Assembly: GCF_900109735.1 (NCBI RefSeq)
Contig: NZ_FOAS01000003.1
Span: 1 to 64,000, forward strand
Origin: Atopomonas hussainii
Lineage (GTDB): Bacteria; Pseudomonadota; Gammaproteobacteria; Pseudomonadales; Pseudomonadaceae
Reading direction: 5' to 3'
DNA: 64,000 nucleotides
The notes under the pieces were generated by a model, which made no database searches, was not told the origin of the DNA, and was given only the letters and a program-made list of their open reading frames with translations. How positions within the stretch are numbered: position 1 is the stretch's first letter; each line of letters starts with the position of its first letter. This document shows, one piece after another, positions 8,461 through 17,210 of the stretch. The position numbers and the translations under genes are program-made.

Positions 8461-8487
8461 GCGCCGCTGCCATCAATGCAGCGGCGC
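8461..8487. terminator. Strong inverted repeat between ilvE and waaF
   Basis: A perfect 10-base stem, GCGCCGCTGC and GCAGCGGCGC, with a 7-base loop lies just after the ilvE stop and before the waaF ATG. Neither strand has a clear T-run after it, so it may be a weak or Rho-assisted terminator or an RNA-stability hairpin rather than a textbook intrinsic terminator. Confidence 0.5.
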
Positions 8488-8494
8488 GAGCGCT

Positions 8495-9418
8495 TTACTT
8501 AACCAGCGTGCGCCACTGCGCGTGGTCTTCCGTGCGACCGCTGACCAGATCGAAGTAACGGCTCTGCAGCTTCTCGGTGATCGGGCCACGTTGACCGGCG
8601 CCTATCACGCGGCCGTCCAGCTCGCGAATCGGTGTTACTTCCGCAGCGGTGCCGGTGAAGAAAGCCTCGTCAGCGATGTACACCTCGTCGCGGGTGATGC
8701 GCTTCTCGACCAGCTTCAGACCCAGCTCGTTAGCCAGGGTGAGGATGGTGTTACGGGTAATGCCGTTCAGGCAGGCAGTCACCTCGGGGGTGTAAATCAC
8801 GCCGTCTTTAACGATGAAGATATTCTCGCCAGAACCTTCGGCCACGTAGCCTTCCGGGTCGAGTAGCAGGGCTTCGTCGGCGCCGCCAGAAATCGCTTCC
8901 TGCAGGGCCAGCATCGAGTTGATGTAATGACCGTTGGCCTTAGCGCGGGTCATCGAGATGTTCACGTGGTGACGGGTGAACGAGCTGGTACGCACCTTGA
9001 TGCCGGTCTTCAGGGCTTCTTCGCCCATGTAGGCGCCCCAGTGCCACGCAGCAACAATCACGTGCACTTTCAGGCCAGTGGCGCGCAGGCCCATGCCTTC
9101 GCTGCCGAAGAACACCATCGGGCGCAGGTAAGCCGAGGCCAAGCCGTTTTCAGCCACCGCAGCGCGCTGCGCTTCGTTGATCTCGTCCTTAGTGAACGGG
9201 ATCTGCATGTTCATGATCTTGGCGGAATCAAACAGGCGGTTGGTGTGCTCTTGCAGGCGGAAGATCGCCGTACCCTTGGGGGTTTCGTACGCACGCACGC
9301 CTTCGAACACGCCCATGCCGTAGTGCAGGGTGTGGGTGAGTACGTGGGTGGTGGCGTCACGCCAAGGCACCATTTTACCGTCATACCAGATCAGACCATC
9401 GCGGTCGGACATCGACAT
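8495..9418 (-). CDS. ilvE: Branched-chain amino acid aminotransferase
   Basis: A PLP-dependent class IV aminotransferase of 307 residues that interconverts branched-chain amino acids and their 2-oxo acids. It starts MSMSDRDGLIWYDGKMVPW, has the family signature THTLHYGMGVFEGVRAYET, the PLP-lysine region TRAKANGHYINSM and EGYVAEGSGENIFIVKDG. AGGAG lies nine bases before the ATG. The position between waaF and glnE matches PA5013. Expected in the cytosol as an oligomer. Confidence 0.95.
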   Translation of the reverse strand: MSMSDRDGLIWYDGKMVPWRDATTHVLTHTLHYGMGVFEGVRAYETPKGTAIFRLQEHTNRLFDSAKIMNMQIPFTKDEINEAQRAAVAENGLASAYLRPMVFFGSEGMGLRATGLKVHVIVAAWHWGAYMGEEALKTGIKVRTSSFTRHHVNISMTRAKANGHYINSMLALQEAISGGADEALLLDPEGYVAEGSGENIFIVKDGVIYTPEVTACLNGITRNTILTLANELGLKLVEKRITRDEVYIADEAFFTGTAAEVTPIRELDGRVIGAGQRGPITEKLQSRYFDLVSGRTEDHAQWRTLVK

Positions 9419-9488
9419 AGCTGCCAGCTCCTAAAAAGCATCCAAATTACAAAATGTAAGTAAAAAACTATCAGTCCACTGAGGGAAG

Positions 9489-9622
9489 CGATTGATTTAT
9501 TCGGCGAACGACTCAAGCACAAGGCGTACGGAGCGCAGCAACCGAGACATACCGCCTTGGTAGGCGAGGTTGCGAGCACCGCACAACGCGGTGATTGAGT
9601 TGTGCAGCCATTAAATCGGCGT
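9489..9622. repeat. Short interspersed inverted-repeat element, copy A (MITE-like)
   Basis: About 134 bp, clearly related to the element at 31724-31854: shared blocks include CGGCGAACGA, AAGGCGTACGG, GCGCAGCAACCGAGACATACC, GTAGGCGAG and GAGCACCGCACAAC. The ends are degenerate inverted repeats, CGATTGATTTATT at left and ATTAAATCGGCG at right. It sits between the ilvE promoter region and the glnE stop codon, immediately downstream of glnE. There is no open frame of note, so it is a non-autonomous element or an RNA-structured repeat. Confidence 0.75.
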
Positions 9623-9627
9623 TTCCC

Positions 9628-12579
9628 CTAACCGAGCCCAAGGCTTTGCCATATGCGACGCACCCCATGGCGTTCATCGTGAAAAAGATCACCGCTGACC
9701 ACACCCGGCAGTTGCTGCAATGCTAGGCGGTGCGCGGCTGCGCGATAGGCTTTGTAGGCCTCTTGCAGGAGACGGACGTCCTCGCTGGCGATCAGGCCAG
9801 CCCGTTCCAGCTCTTCCAGGATGCGGATATTGTCAGTGAAGCGCAGTAGCGCCGGGCACTGTGCGGACCAAGCTAAGACGGCATATTGCACCATAAATTC
9901 AATATCGACGATACCGCCGGCGTCATGCTTCAAGTCAAACGGCGCTGTTGCGCTAAAGGCGTTGTCCGCTGTACCAGCGGCGGTTTCGCGACTGCCTAAG
10001 TTGTCGCGCATCTTCGCGCGCATGCCGGCGACTTCTTGCTGCAGCGCCGCTAGCTCGCGCGCTTGCCCCAGCACTTCGCAGCGAATCGCCTCAAAGGCGG
10101 TGGCCACCGACTCGCTGCCAGCGAGCATGCGCGCGCGCACCAGCGCTTGGTGCTCCCACGTCCACGCTTCCAGCTGCTGGTATTTATGGAAGGCTGCCAG
10201 CGAGCTGACTAACAGGCCCGACGCGCCCGACGGACGCAGACGCATATCCACTTCATAGAGCTGGCCCGAGGTGGTTTGTGTGGTTAACAGGTGAATAATC
10301 CGCTGACCTAACCGAGTAAAGAACTGCGCGCCGTCGATTGAGCGCTCGCCATCGGTTTCCGCTTGCGGGTCGGCGCCGTGGATAAACACTAAGTCGAGGT
10401 CGGAGCTGTGCCCCAGTTCGATGCCCCCCACTTTGCCGTAACCGACGATGATGAAGTCCGGATCACACACCCCGCCATCGGCACGCCGTGGCCGCCCATG
10501 ACGCAGCACCATTTGCTGCCACGCCAAGTTAAGCACTTCGCGCAGAATCGCTTCGGCGAGCCAGGTTAAATAGTCACTGACCTTCATCAGCGGCAGGGTG
10601 CCGGCGACTTCCGAGGCGGCTACGCGCAGGCTGTGCGCCAGTTTAAAGTGGCGCAGCGCTTCCATTTGCTGCTCGAGGTCTTCTTCGGGGATGCGCAACA
10701 AGCGTTGCCGCAGCTCACTGGCTAGCTCATCGGCTTGCGGCGGGCTGTACAGGCGCCCTTCATTTAACAGCTCGTCAAGCAATAGCGGATAACGCGCCAT
10801 TTGCGCAGCAATGTACGGGCTAGCCGCACAAAGGATGACCAGCTGCTGCAAGGCGCCGGGGTTTTCGGTGAGCAGCACTAAATAAGCCGAGCGGCGCAGC
10901 ACCGCCTCGACCAAGGGCAGTACACGCGCCAAGGCTAAGTCTGGCTGGGCATGCTCGCTGATTTGCGCCAGCAAACGCGGCACGAAAGCATCCAAGCGCT
11001 CGCGCCCGACCCGCTGCACTTGGCGCAGCGCGGGGCTGGCCTGCAAGCCGCAGAGCTTGCGCCACGCTTCATCCGCATCGGCGAAACCGGCGTCGCGCAG
11101 CTGCTCCAGCGCTGCCGCCTCATCTTGATTCGGCCCACTGAGCCACAAGGGCTGCCACTCATCGGCAGGGTGCGCTTGGGCTTTCGGCGCATCGTCGTCG
11201 GGGTCGGCAATCACTTGTGCGAAGTGCCATGCCACGCGCTCGCGCCAATGCGCGAGGTCGTCGTAAAAGCTGGCCCAGTCGCTGTACCCCATCAACCAAG
11301 CGATGCGTGCACGCGCTTCGGGCGCCTCGGGGAGCATTTGCGTTTGCTGGTCGGCCACCGCCTGCAGGGCGTGCTCGACGTAGCGCAGAAAGCCGTAGGC
11401 TTCTTTTAATTCACTCACCACGTCATCGGGCAGATAGCCTTGATCGCACAGGGTATCCAACACGCCCAGCAATGGGCGCTGCTGCAGGGATAGATCGCGC
11501 CCGCCGTGAATCAGCTGGAAGGCTTGCGCGATAAACTCCACCTCACGAATCCCGCCGGCGCCGAGCTTGATGTTTTGCGCCATGCCGCGCCGCTGCACTT
11601 CTTGCTGGATCAAGCCCTTCATGGTGCGCAGCGCTTCAATCGCGGAGAAATCCAAATAGCGGCGATACACAAACGGCCGCAGCTGTTCGAGCAAGTGCGC
11701 GCCGGCCACAGCATCACCGCCAACCACCCGCGCTTTGATCATCGCGTAGCGTTCCCAGTCGCGGCCTTGGTCTTGGTAGTACTGCTCCATCGCCGCGAAG
11801 CTGTACACCAACGGGCCGCTGGAGCCATACGGGCGCAAGCGCATGTCGGTGCGGAACACGAAGCCATCCACGGTGTGCGCATCCAAGGCTTTGATGAGGC
11901 GCTGACCTAAGCGGGTGAAGAACTCTTGGTTATCTAAGCTGCGCCGCCCGCCTTCAGTTTCGCCGCCTTCGGGGTATGCAAAGATCAGGTCAATATCGGA
12001 GGACAAATTCAGCTCGCCCGCGCCCAACTTGCCCATGCCGAGAATGACTAAATGCTGCGCTTGCTGCGAATAGCGCCCTAGCGGCGTGCCGAACTGCGCA
12101 CAGTGTTTGGGGTATAGCCAGTGGTAGGCCAAGTCGATACAGGCATCGGCCAGGTCGGATAGGTCGCGGCAGGTCTCGGCCAAGTCCGCTTGGCGAGTCA
12201 CGTCGCGCCAAATGATGCGCACCTGCTGAGCATTACGAAAGTTGCGCAGCAGCGCGCCGAGCTGATCGTCATCGGCTTGTTCGCCTAGCTCGCCCAACTG
12301 TGCTGCCAGCGCCGCACGCAGCTCGCCAGCGGCCAAGGCACGGGCTAGCCAACCGCTGCCGTGAAGGTTTGCCAACATCGCCGGCAGACGGCGCGCTTGC
12401 TCGACGACAAAATCACTGCCCGCCAACACGCGATTTAATTGCTCGCGCGCAGGCGCTTGCCAAGCGTGATAGGCAGCGCGCTCGCCATCCTCAGCGGCGC
12501 GCTCATCCAACGCTTGCAACGCCCAATCGGCGCGGCTTTGCCAAGCCTCGGTGAGCGCGGCCAGTGCTGGTCGATTCAT
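9628..12579 (-). CDS. glnE: Bifunctional glutamine synthetase adenylyltransferase/deadenylase
   Basis: GlnE adds and removes AMP on glutamine synthetase in response to PII, setting nitrogen assimilation. At 983 residues it is full length. Two nucleotidyltransferase cores are visible: ILGMGKLGAGELNLSSDIDL around residues 180-200 (N-terminal, deadenylase) and VGYGKVGGIELGHSSDLDL in the C-terminal half (adenylylase), each with the G-G/S-D-x-D metal triad. It reads away from aceE, with which it shares a 237-bp upstream region, and ends directly at an interspersed repeat. The order ilvE-glnE-aceE matches PA5013-PA5015. Confidence 0.96.
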   Translation of the reverse strand: MNRPALAALTEAWQSRADWALQALDERAAEDGERAAYHAWQAPAREQLNRVLAGSDFVVEQARRLPAMLANLHGSGWLARALAAGELRAALAAQLGELGEQADDDQLGALLRNFRNAQQVRIIWRDVTRQADLAETCRDLSDLADACIDLAYHWLYPKHCAQFGTPLGRYSQQAQHLVILGMGKLGAGELNLSSDIDLIFAYPEGGETEGGRRSLDNQEFFTRLGQRLIKALDAHTVDGFVFRTDMRLRPYGSSGPLVYSFAAMEQYYQDQGRDWERYAMIKARVVGGDAVAGAHLLEQLRPFVYRRYLDFSAIEALRTMKGLIQQEVQRRGMAQNIKLGAGGIREVEFIAQAFQLIHGGRDLSLQQRPLLGVLDTLCDQGYLPDDVVSELKEAYGFLRYVEHALQAVADQQTQMLPEAPEARARIAWLMGYSDWASFYDDLAHWRERVAWHFAQVIADPDDDAPKAQAHPADEWQPLWLSGPNQDEAAALEQLRDAGFADADEAWRKLCGLQASPALRQVQRVGRERLDAFVPRLLAQISEHAQPDLALARVLPLVEAVLRRSAYLVLLTENPGALQQLVILCAASPYIAAQMARYPLLLDELLNEGRLYSPPQADELASELRQRLLRIPEEDLEQQMEALRHFKLAHSLRVAASEVAGTLPLMKVSDYLTWLAEAILREVLNLAWQQMVLRHGRPRRADGGVCDPDFIIVGYGKVGGIELGHSSDLDLVFIHGADPQAETDGERSIDGAQFFTRLGQRIIHLLTTQTTSGQLYEVDMRLRPSGASGLLVSSLAAFHKYQQLEAWTWEHQALVRARMLAGSESVATAFEAIRCEVLGQARELAALQQEVAGMRAKMRDNLGSRETAAGTADNAFSATAPFDLKHDAGGIVDIEFMVQYAVLAWSAQCPALLRFTDNIRILEELERAGLIASEDVRLLQEAYKAYRAAAHRLALQQLPGVVSGDLFHDERHGVRRIWQSLGLG

Positions 12580-12634
12580 GGTCTATCCTTTTCGGTGCTG
12601 ACGCGCTCAGAGCCCAGATGTAGCGAAAACAAAC

Positions 12635-12648
12635 CTGATCGCGATCAA
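12635..12648. promoter_or_regulatory. Candidate ANR/FNR box in the glnE-aceE region
   Basis: CTGATCGCGATCAA matches the FNR/ANR consensus TTGAT-N4-ATCAA at nine of ten fixed positions. It lies 168 bases upstream of the aceE ATG and just before the first TGTAGT repeat. FNR repression of pyruvate dehydrogenase is known in E. coli, so oxygen control of aceEF is plausible; regulation of the divergent glnE is also possible. Confidence 0.4.
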
Positions 12649-12651
12649 TTT

Positions 12652-12666
12652 TGTAGTTTTCCTACC
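12652..12666. promoter_or_regulatory. Imperfect TGTAGT inverted repeat (distal aceE operator candidate)
   Basis: TGTAGTTTTCCTACC has the same arrangement as the perfect palindrome at 12704-12718, with ten of twelve arm bases symmetric. The two sites are 52 bases apart, about five helical turns, which would suit cooperative binding on one face. Same regulator proposed as for the proximal site. Confidence 0.4.
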
Positions 12667-12703
12667 TTAGTCGGTGTCTTCAGGGCTGACCGGCGCGTCA
12701 TTT

Positions 12704-12718
12704 TGTAGTAAAACTACA
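12704..12718. promoter_or_regulatory. Perfect palindrome TGTAGT-AAA-ACTACA upstream of aceE
   Basis: A perfect 15-base palindrome 98 bases before the aceE ATG. It resembles operators of RpiR-family regulators such as HexR and RccR (TTGTARTnnnAYTACAA type). RccR is reported to control aceE, gap and glyoxylate genes in Pseudomonas fluorescens in response to KDPG. Assignment to RccR is from memory of that motif; the palindrome itself is directly seen. Confidence 0.6.
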
Positions 12719-12816
12719 TGCCGGACAGAATCCTCCGGTTTCCCGAACCTGATCCTCACGCCAAAAGCCCGAGGGTTGCCTCGATTCTGGAAGCCTTTTT
12801 GCCCTGGAGCAACCAC

Positions 12817-15465
12817 ATGCAAGACCTTGATCCGATTGAAACGCAGGAATGGCTGGACGCCCTGGAATCCGTTCTCGAGCACGAAGGCGAGAGCCGCGCC
12901 CAGTACCTGCTAACCCGCATGGCCGAGCTCGCTAGCCGCACCGGCACTGAGCTGCCCTATGCCATCACCACGCCGTATCGCAACACCATCCCGGTGACCC
13001 ACGAGGCACGCATGCCGGGCGATTTGTTCATGGAGCGCCGCATCCGCTCGCTGGTGCGCTGGAACGCGCTGGCCATGGTGATGCGCACCAATATGGCGGA
13101 CCCGGATCTGGGCGGGCACATCTCTACTTTCGCCTCCAGCGCCACCCTGTATGACGTGGGCTTTAACTACTTCTTCCAAGCCCCCACCGAAGAGCACGGC
13201 GGCGACCTGATCTATTTCCAAGGTCACGCAGCACCGGGCATTTACGCCCGCGCCTTCTTAGAAGGCCGCATCAGCGAAGACCAACTGAATAACTTCCGCC
13301 GCGAAGTGGATGGCCAAGGCCTGTCGTCTTACCCCCACCCATGGCTGATGCCAGACTTCTGGCAGTTCCCCACCGTATCGATGGGCCTGGGCCCGATCCA
13401 AGCCATCTATCAAGCGCGCTTTATGAAGTACCTCGAGCACCGCGGCTTTATTCCCGCTGGCAAGCAGAAGGTCTGGTGCTTCTTGGGCGACGGCGAGTGC
13501 GACGAGCCAGAATCCTTAGGCGCTATCTCACTGGCAGGCCGCGAAAAGCTCGACAACCTGATATTCGTCATCAACTGTAACCTGCAGCGCCTCGACGGCC
13601 CCGTGCGCGGTAACGGCAAGATCATTCAAGAACTGGAAGGCGTGTTCCGCGGCGCCGACTGGAACGTAACGAAAGTTATCTGGGGCCGCTTCTGGGACCC
13701 GCTGTTTGCCAAAGATCACCACGGCCTGCTGCAAGCGCGCATGGACGAAGTGGTCGACGGCGAATACCAAAACTACAAAGCCAAAGACGGCGCCTACGTG
13801 CGCGAACACTTCTTTGGCGCGCGCCCAGAGCTGAAAGAGATGGTCAAAGACCTCTCTGACCAAGAAATCTGGAAGCTCAACCGCGGCGGCCACGACCCGT
13901 ACAAGGTGTATGCCGCGTACCACGATGCGGTGAACCACAAGGGTCAGCCGAGCGTGATTCTCGCCAAGACCATTAAAGGCTACGGCACCGGCTCTGGTGA
14001 GGCGAAGAACATCGCCCACAACGTGAAGAAGGTGGATATCGACAGCCTGAAGAAATTCCGCGACCGCTTCGATATTCCGGTACAAGACGCCGACTTGGAA
14101 AAACTGCCCTTCTACCGCCCGGAAGAAGGCAGCGCCGAAGCCCGTTACCTGCTACAGCGCCGCGAAAGCCTCGGCGGCTTTATGCCGCAGCGGCGCAGCA
14201 AGAGCTTCAGCATCCCCACGCCGCCGCTGGATACTTTAAAAGCCATTCTGGATGGCAGTGGCGACCGCGAAATCTCCACCACCATGGCCTTCGTACGCAT
14301 CTTGGCGCAGCTGGTGAAAGATAAAGAGCTGGGCGAGCGCATCGTGCCCATCGTGCCGGACGAAGCGCGCACCTTCGGTATGGAAGGTATGTTCCGTCAG
14401 CTGGGCATCTACTCCTCGGTCGGCCAGCTGTATGAGCCGGTGGATAAAGACCAAGTCATGTTCTACCGCGAGGACATGAAGGGGCAGATTCTCGAAGAAG
14501 GCATCAACGAAGCCGGCGCCATGTCGAGCTGGATTGCCGCTGCCACCAGTTACAGCACGCACAACCAGCCGATGCTGCCGTTCTACATCTTCTATTCGAT
14601 GTTCGGCTTCCAGCGTATTGGCGACTTGGCTTGGGCCGCCGGCGACAGCCGCGCCCGTGGCTTCTTGGTCGGCGGCACCGCTGGCCGCACTACGCTGAAC
14701 GGCGAAGGCTTGCAGCACGAAGATGGCCATAGCCACATTCTGGCCTCGACCATCCCCAACTGCCGCAGCTACGACCCCACCTACGGCTACGAGCTGGCGG
14801 TGATTATCCGCGAAGGTATCCGCCGCATGACCGAGGAGCAGGAGAACGTCTTCTACTACCTCACCGTGATGAACGAGGCCTACACCCAACCCGCCATGCC
14901 GGCAGGCTGTGAAGACGGCATCATCAAAGGCATGTATCTGCTGGAAGAAGACAAGCGCGACGCCGCCTGCCGCGTGCAGCTGCTGGGCAGCGGCACCATC
15001 CTGCGCGAAGTGCGCGAAGCAGCGCAGATTCTGCGCGATGAGTTCGGCATCGGCGCCGATGTGTGGAGCGTCACCAGCTTTAACGAGCTGCGCCGCGATG
15101 GCTTAGCGGTCGAGCGCTACAACCGCTTGCACCCCGAGCAAAAACCGCAGCAAAGCTATATCGAGCAGTGCCTAAGCGGCCGCAAAGGGCCAGTCGTCGC
15201 CAGCACCGATTACATGAAGCTGTTCGCCGACCAAGTGCGCCAATGGGTACCGAGCAAAGAGTACAAGGTACTCGGTACCGACGGTTTTGGCCGCAGCGAC
15301 AGCCGCGCCAAGCTGCGGCACTTCTTTGAAGTGGACCGTTACTTCGTCGTCCTCGCGGCGCTGGAAGCGCTGGCGGATCGTGGCGAGATTGAGCCGAAAG
15401 TGGTCGCCGAGGCGATCGCCAAATTCGGCATCGACCCGAACAAGATCAACCCGCTGGACTGCTAA
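12817..15465 (+). CDS. aceE: Pyruvate dehydrogenase E1 component
   Basis: A homodimeric, thiamine-diphosphate-dependent E1 of 882 residues; it decarboxylates pyruvate and acetylates the lipoyl groups of AceF. The start MQDLDPIETQEWLDALESV is typical and has GGAG seven bases upstream; the frame is open further upstream but would run through the operator palindrome. Visible are the ThDP motif GDGECDEPES through NLIFVINCN, HAAPGIYARAFLEGRI near the N-terminus, and the C-terminal transketolase domain (VPDEARTFGMEGMFRQLGI). aceF follows after 11 bases. Likely controlled by the upstream RpiR-type and ANR-like sites. Confidence 0.97.
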   Translation: MQDLDPIETQEWLDALESVLEHEGESRAQYLLTRMAELASRTGTELPYAITTPYRNTIPVTHEARMPGDLFMERRIRSLVRWNALAMVMRTNMADPDLGGHISTFASSATLYDVGFNYFFQAPTEEHGGDLIYFQGHAAPGIYARAFLEGRISEDQLNNFRREVDGQGLSSYPHPWLMPDFWQFPTVSMGLGPIQAIYQARFMKYLEHRGFIPAGKQKVWCFLGDGECDEPESLGAISLAGREKLDNLIFVINCNLQRLDGPVRGNGKIIQELEGVFRGADWNVTKVIWGRFWDPLFAKDHHGLLQARMDEVVDGEYQNYKAKDGAYVREHFFGARPELKEMVKDLSDQEIWKLNRGGHDPYKVYAAYHDAVNHKGQPSVILAKTIKGYGTGSGEAKNIAHNVKKVDIDSLKKFRDRFDIPVQDADLEKLPFYRPEEGSAEARYLLQRRESLGGFMPQRRSKSFSIPTPPLDTLKAILDGSGDREISTTMAFVRILAQLVKDKELGERIVPIVPDEARTFGMEGMFRQLGIYSSVGQLYEPVDKDQVMFYREDMKGQILEEGINEAGAMSSWIAAATSYSTHNQPMLPFYIFYSMFGFQRIGDLAWAAGDSRARGFLVGGTAGRTTLNGEGLQHEDGHSHILASTIPNCRSYDPTYGYELAVIIREGIRRMTEEQENVFYYLTVMNEAYTQPAMPAGCEDGIIKGMYLLEEDKRDAACRVQLLGSGTILREVREAAQILRDEFGIGADVWSVTSFNELRRDGLAVERYNRLHPEQKPQQSYIEQCLSGRKGPVVASTDYMKLFADQVRQWVPSKEYKVLGTDGFGRSDSRAKLRHFFEVDRYFVVLAALEALADRGEIEPKVVAEAIAKFGIDPNKINPLDC

Positions 15466-15476
15466 GGAGAGAAGCG

Positions 15477-17105
15477 ATGAGTGAAGTGATTCGCGTACCC
15501 GATATCGGCACCGGCGAAGGTGAAGTGATTGAGCTGTTCGTCAAAGTCGGCGACCGCATCGAAGCCGATCAAAGCCTGCTAACGCTGGAATCTGACAAGG
15601 CCAGCATGGAAATCCCCGCCCCTAAAGCGGGGGTAATTACCGCGCTAAAAATTAAACTGGGCGACAAACTCAAAGAAGGCGACGAGCTGCTGGTACTCGA
15701 CAGCGGCGAAGCGGCGACAGCTGCGCCTGCCGAAGCCAGCCCTACCGCCGCACCGGCTGCTGAACCAGCACCAGCGCCTGCCCCGGCTGCCGCTGCGCCC
15801 AGCCCAGCCGCCAGTCAAAGCCAGCCGATTCATGTGCCGGATATTGGTTCATCCGGCAAAGCCAAAATCATCGAAGTGCTGGTCAAAGCGGGCGACAGCG
15901 TCAGCGCCGAGCAGTCGCTGATCGTGCTGGAGTCCGACAAGGCGAGCATGGAAATCCCCTGCCCCGCCGATGGCGTGGTGGAGTCTGTGGCGATCAAGCT
16001 GGACGACGAAGTCGGCACCGGCGACCTGATCCTGACCCTGAAAACCGCCGGTGCCGCGCCCGCAGCCAGTACACCGGCACCCGCCGCTGCGCCTGCCGCG
16101 CCCAGCGCTAGTTCCGCTCCCGCTGCAGCACCTGCTCCAGCCGAAGCAGCGGAAGAGCCAGCTCCGGTAGGCGCGCCCACACCGGGCGGTAGCAAAGCAC
16201 ACGCCGGCCCTGCGGTACGCAAGCTGGCGCGCGAAATGGGCGTGGAGCTGAGCGACTTAAGCGGCACCGGCCGTCATGGCCGCGTGGTCAAAGAAGACGT
16301 GCAAGCTTATGTGAAAGCGCAGCTGGCCAAAGCCAAACAAGCGGGCAGCGGCACCGTCAGTGGCGGCATGGGTATTCCGCCGATTCCTGAGGTCGACTTC
16401 AGCAAGTTCGGCCCAGTGGAAGAGGTGCCGATGACCCGCCTGATGCAAATCGGCGCAGCCAATTTGCACCGCAGCTGGCTCAACGTGCCGCACGTGACCC
16501 AGTTCGATCTGGCGGATATCAGCAGCCTTGAAGCCTTCCGCGTCAGCCAAAAAGGCGCCGCAGAAAAAGCCGGGGTGAAGCTGACCATTCTGCCGTTCTT
16601 GATCATGGCCTGCGCTCGCGCGCTGAAAGAACTGCCGGACTTCAACAGCTCGCTTGCCCCCAACGGCAAAGCGGTCATCCGTAAGGGCTATGTGCATATC
16701 GGCTTTGCCGTAGACACCCCGGACGGCTTGCTGGTGCCAGTGATTCGCGACGCCGACAAAAAAGGCCTGCTGCAATTAGCCGCCGAGGCCGCCGAACTGG
16801 CCGACAAGGCGCGCAACAAAAAGCTCAGCCCGGATGCCATGCAAGGCGCTTGCTTCACTATCTCCAGCCTCGGCCACATTGGCGGCACCGGCTTTACGCC
16901 GATCGTCAACGCGCCAGAAGTAGCGATCTTGGGCGTCAGCAAAGCCAGCATGCAGCCAGTGTGGGACGGCAAAGCCTTCCAGCCGCACCTGATGCTGCCG
17001 CTGTCGCTATCTTACGACCACCGGGTGATCAACGGCGCTTCGGCAGCGCGCTTCACTAAGCTGCTGGGTGATTTGCTCGGCGAGATCCGCACCTTATTGC
17101 TGTAA
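15477..17105 (+). CDS. aceF: Pyruvate dehydrogenase E2, dihydrolipoamide acetyltransferase
   Basis: The 542-residue core of the pyruvate dehydrogenase complex, moving the acetyl group from E1 to CoA. Domain order: lipoyl domain 1 (ESDKASMEIPAP, Lys near residue 41), an Ala/Pro-rich linker, lipoyl domain 2 (ESDKASMEIPCP, Lys near 154), a second linker, a peripheral-subunit binding domain (AGPAVRKLAREMGVELSDL) and the catalytic domain ending with the active-site LSYDHRVINGASAARF (His near 513). A strong AAGGAGAG precedes the ATG. The gene ends at an intrinsic terminator, so aceEF is a two-gene operon without lpd. Confidence 0.97.
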   Translation: MSEVIRVPDIGTGEGEVIELFVKVGDRIEADQSLLTLESDKASMEIPAPKAGVITALKIKLGDKLKEGDELLVLDSGEAATAAPAEASPTAAPAAEPAPAPAPAAAAPSPAASQSQPIHVPDIGSSGKAKIIEVLVKAGDSVSAEQSLIVLESDKASMEIPCPADGVVESVAIKLDDEVGTGDLILTLKTAGAAPAASTPAPAAAPAAPSASSAPAAAPAPAEAAEEPAPVGAPTPGGSKAHAGPAVRKLAREMGVELSDLSGTGRHGRVVKEDVQAYVKAQLAKAKQAGSGTVSGGMGIPPIPEVDFSKFGPVEEVPMTRLMQIGAANLHRSWLNVPHVTQFDLADISSLEAFRVSQKGAAEKAGVKLTILPFLIMACARALKELPDFNSSLAPNGKAVIRKGYVHIGFAVDTPDGLLVPVIRDADKKGLLQLAAEAAELADKARNKKLSPDAMQGACFTISSLGHIGGTGFTPIVNAPEVAILGVSKASMQPVWDGKAFQPHLMLPLSLSYDHRVINGASAARFTKLLGDLLGEIRTLLL

Positions 17106-17131
17106 ACCGGTTTGTTTCATCCACGCCTTAT

Positions 17132-17155
17132 GCCCCGCTTTGCGGGGCTTTTTTT
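17132..17155 (+). terminator. Intrinsic terminator of aceEF
   Basis: GCCCCGC-TTT-GCGGGGC forms a perfect 7-base stem followed by seven T residues, 27 bases after the aceF stop. Confidence 0.93.
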
Positions 17156-17210
17156 CGCCCAGCTTTAACCAAGTTGCTATCATGCCGGCAAATTTTTACG
17201 GCGGATTCCC

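Noticed and set aside
8461-8487. A classical intrinsic terminator between ilvE and waaF.
   Set aside because: The stem is strong, but neither strand has the T-run needed, so it is kept only as a terminator-like inverted repeat.
7695-8558. A 287-residue plus-strand frame across waaF.
   Set aside because: Antisense to waaF, whose motifs are complete; composition and lack of a ribosome site argue against coding.
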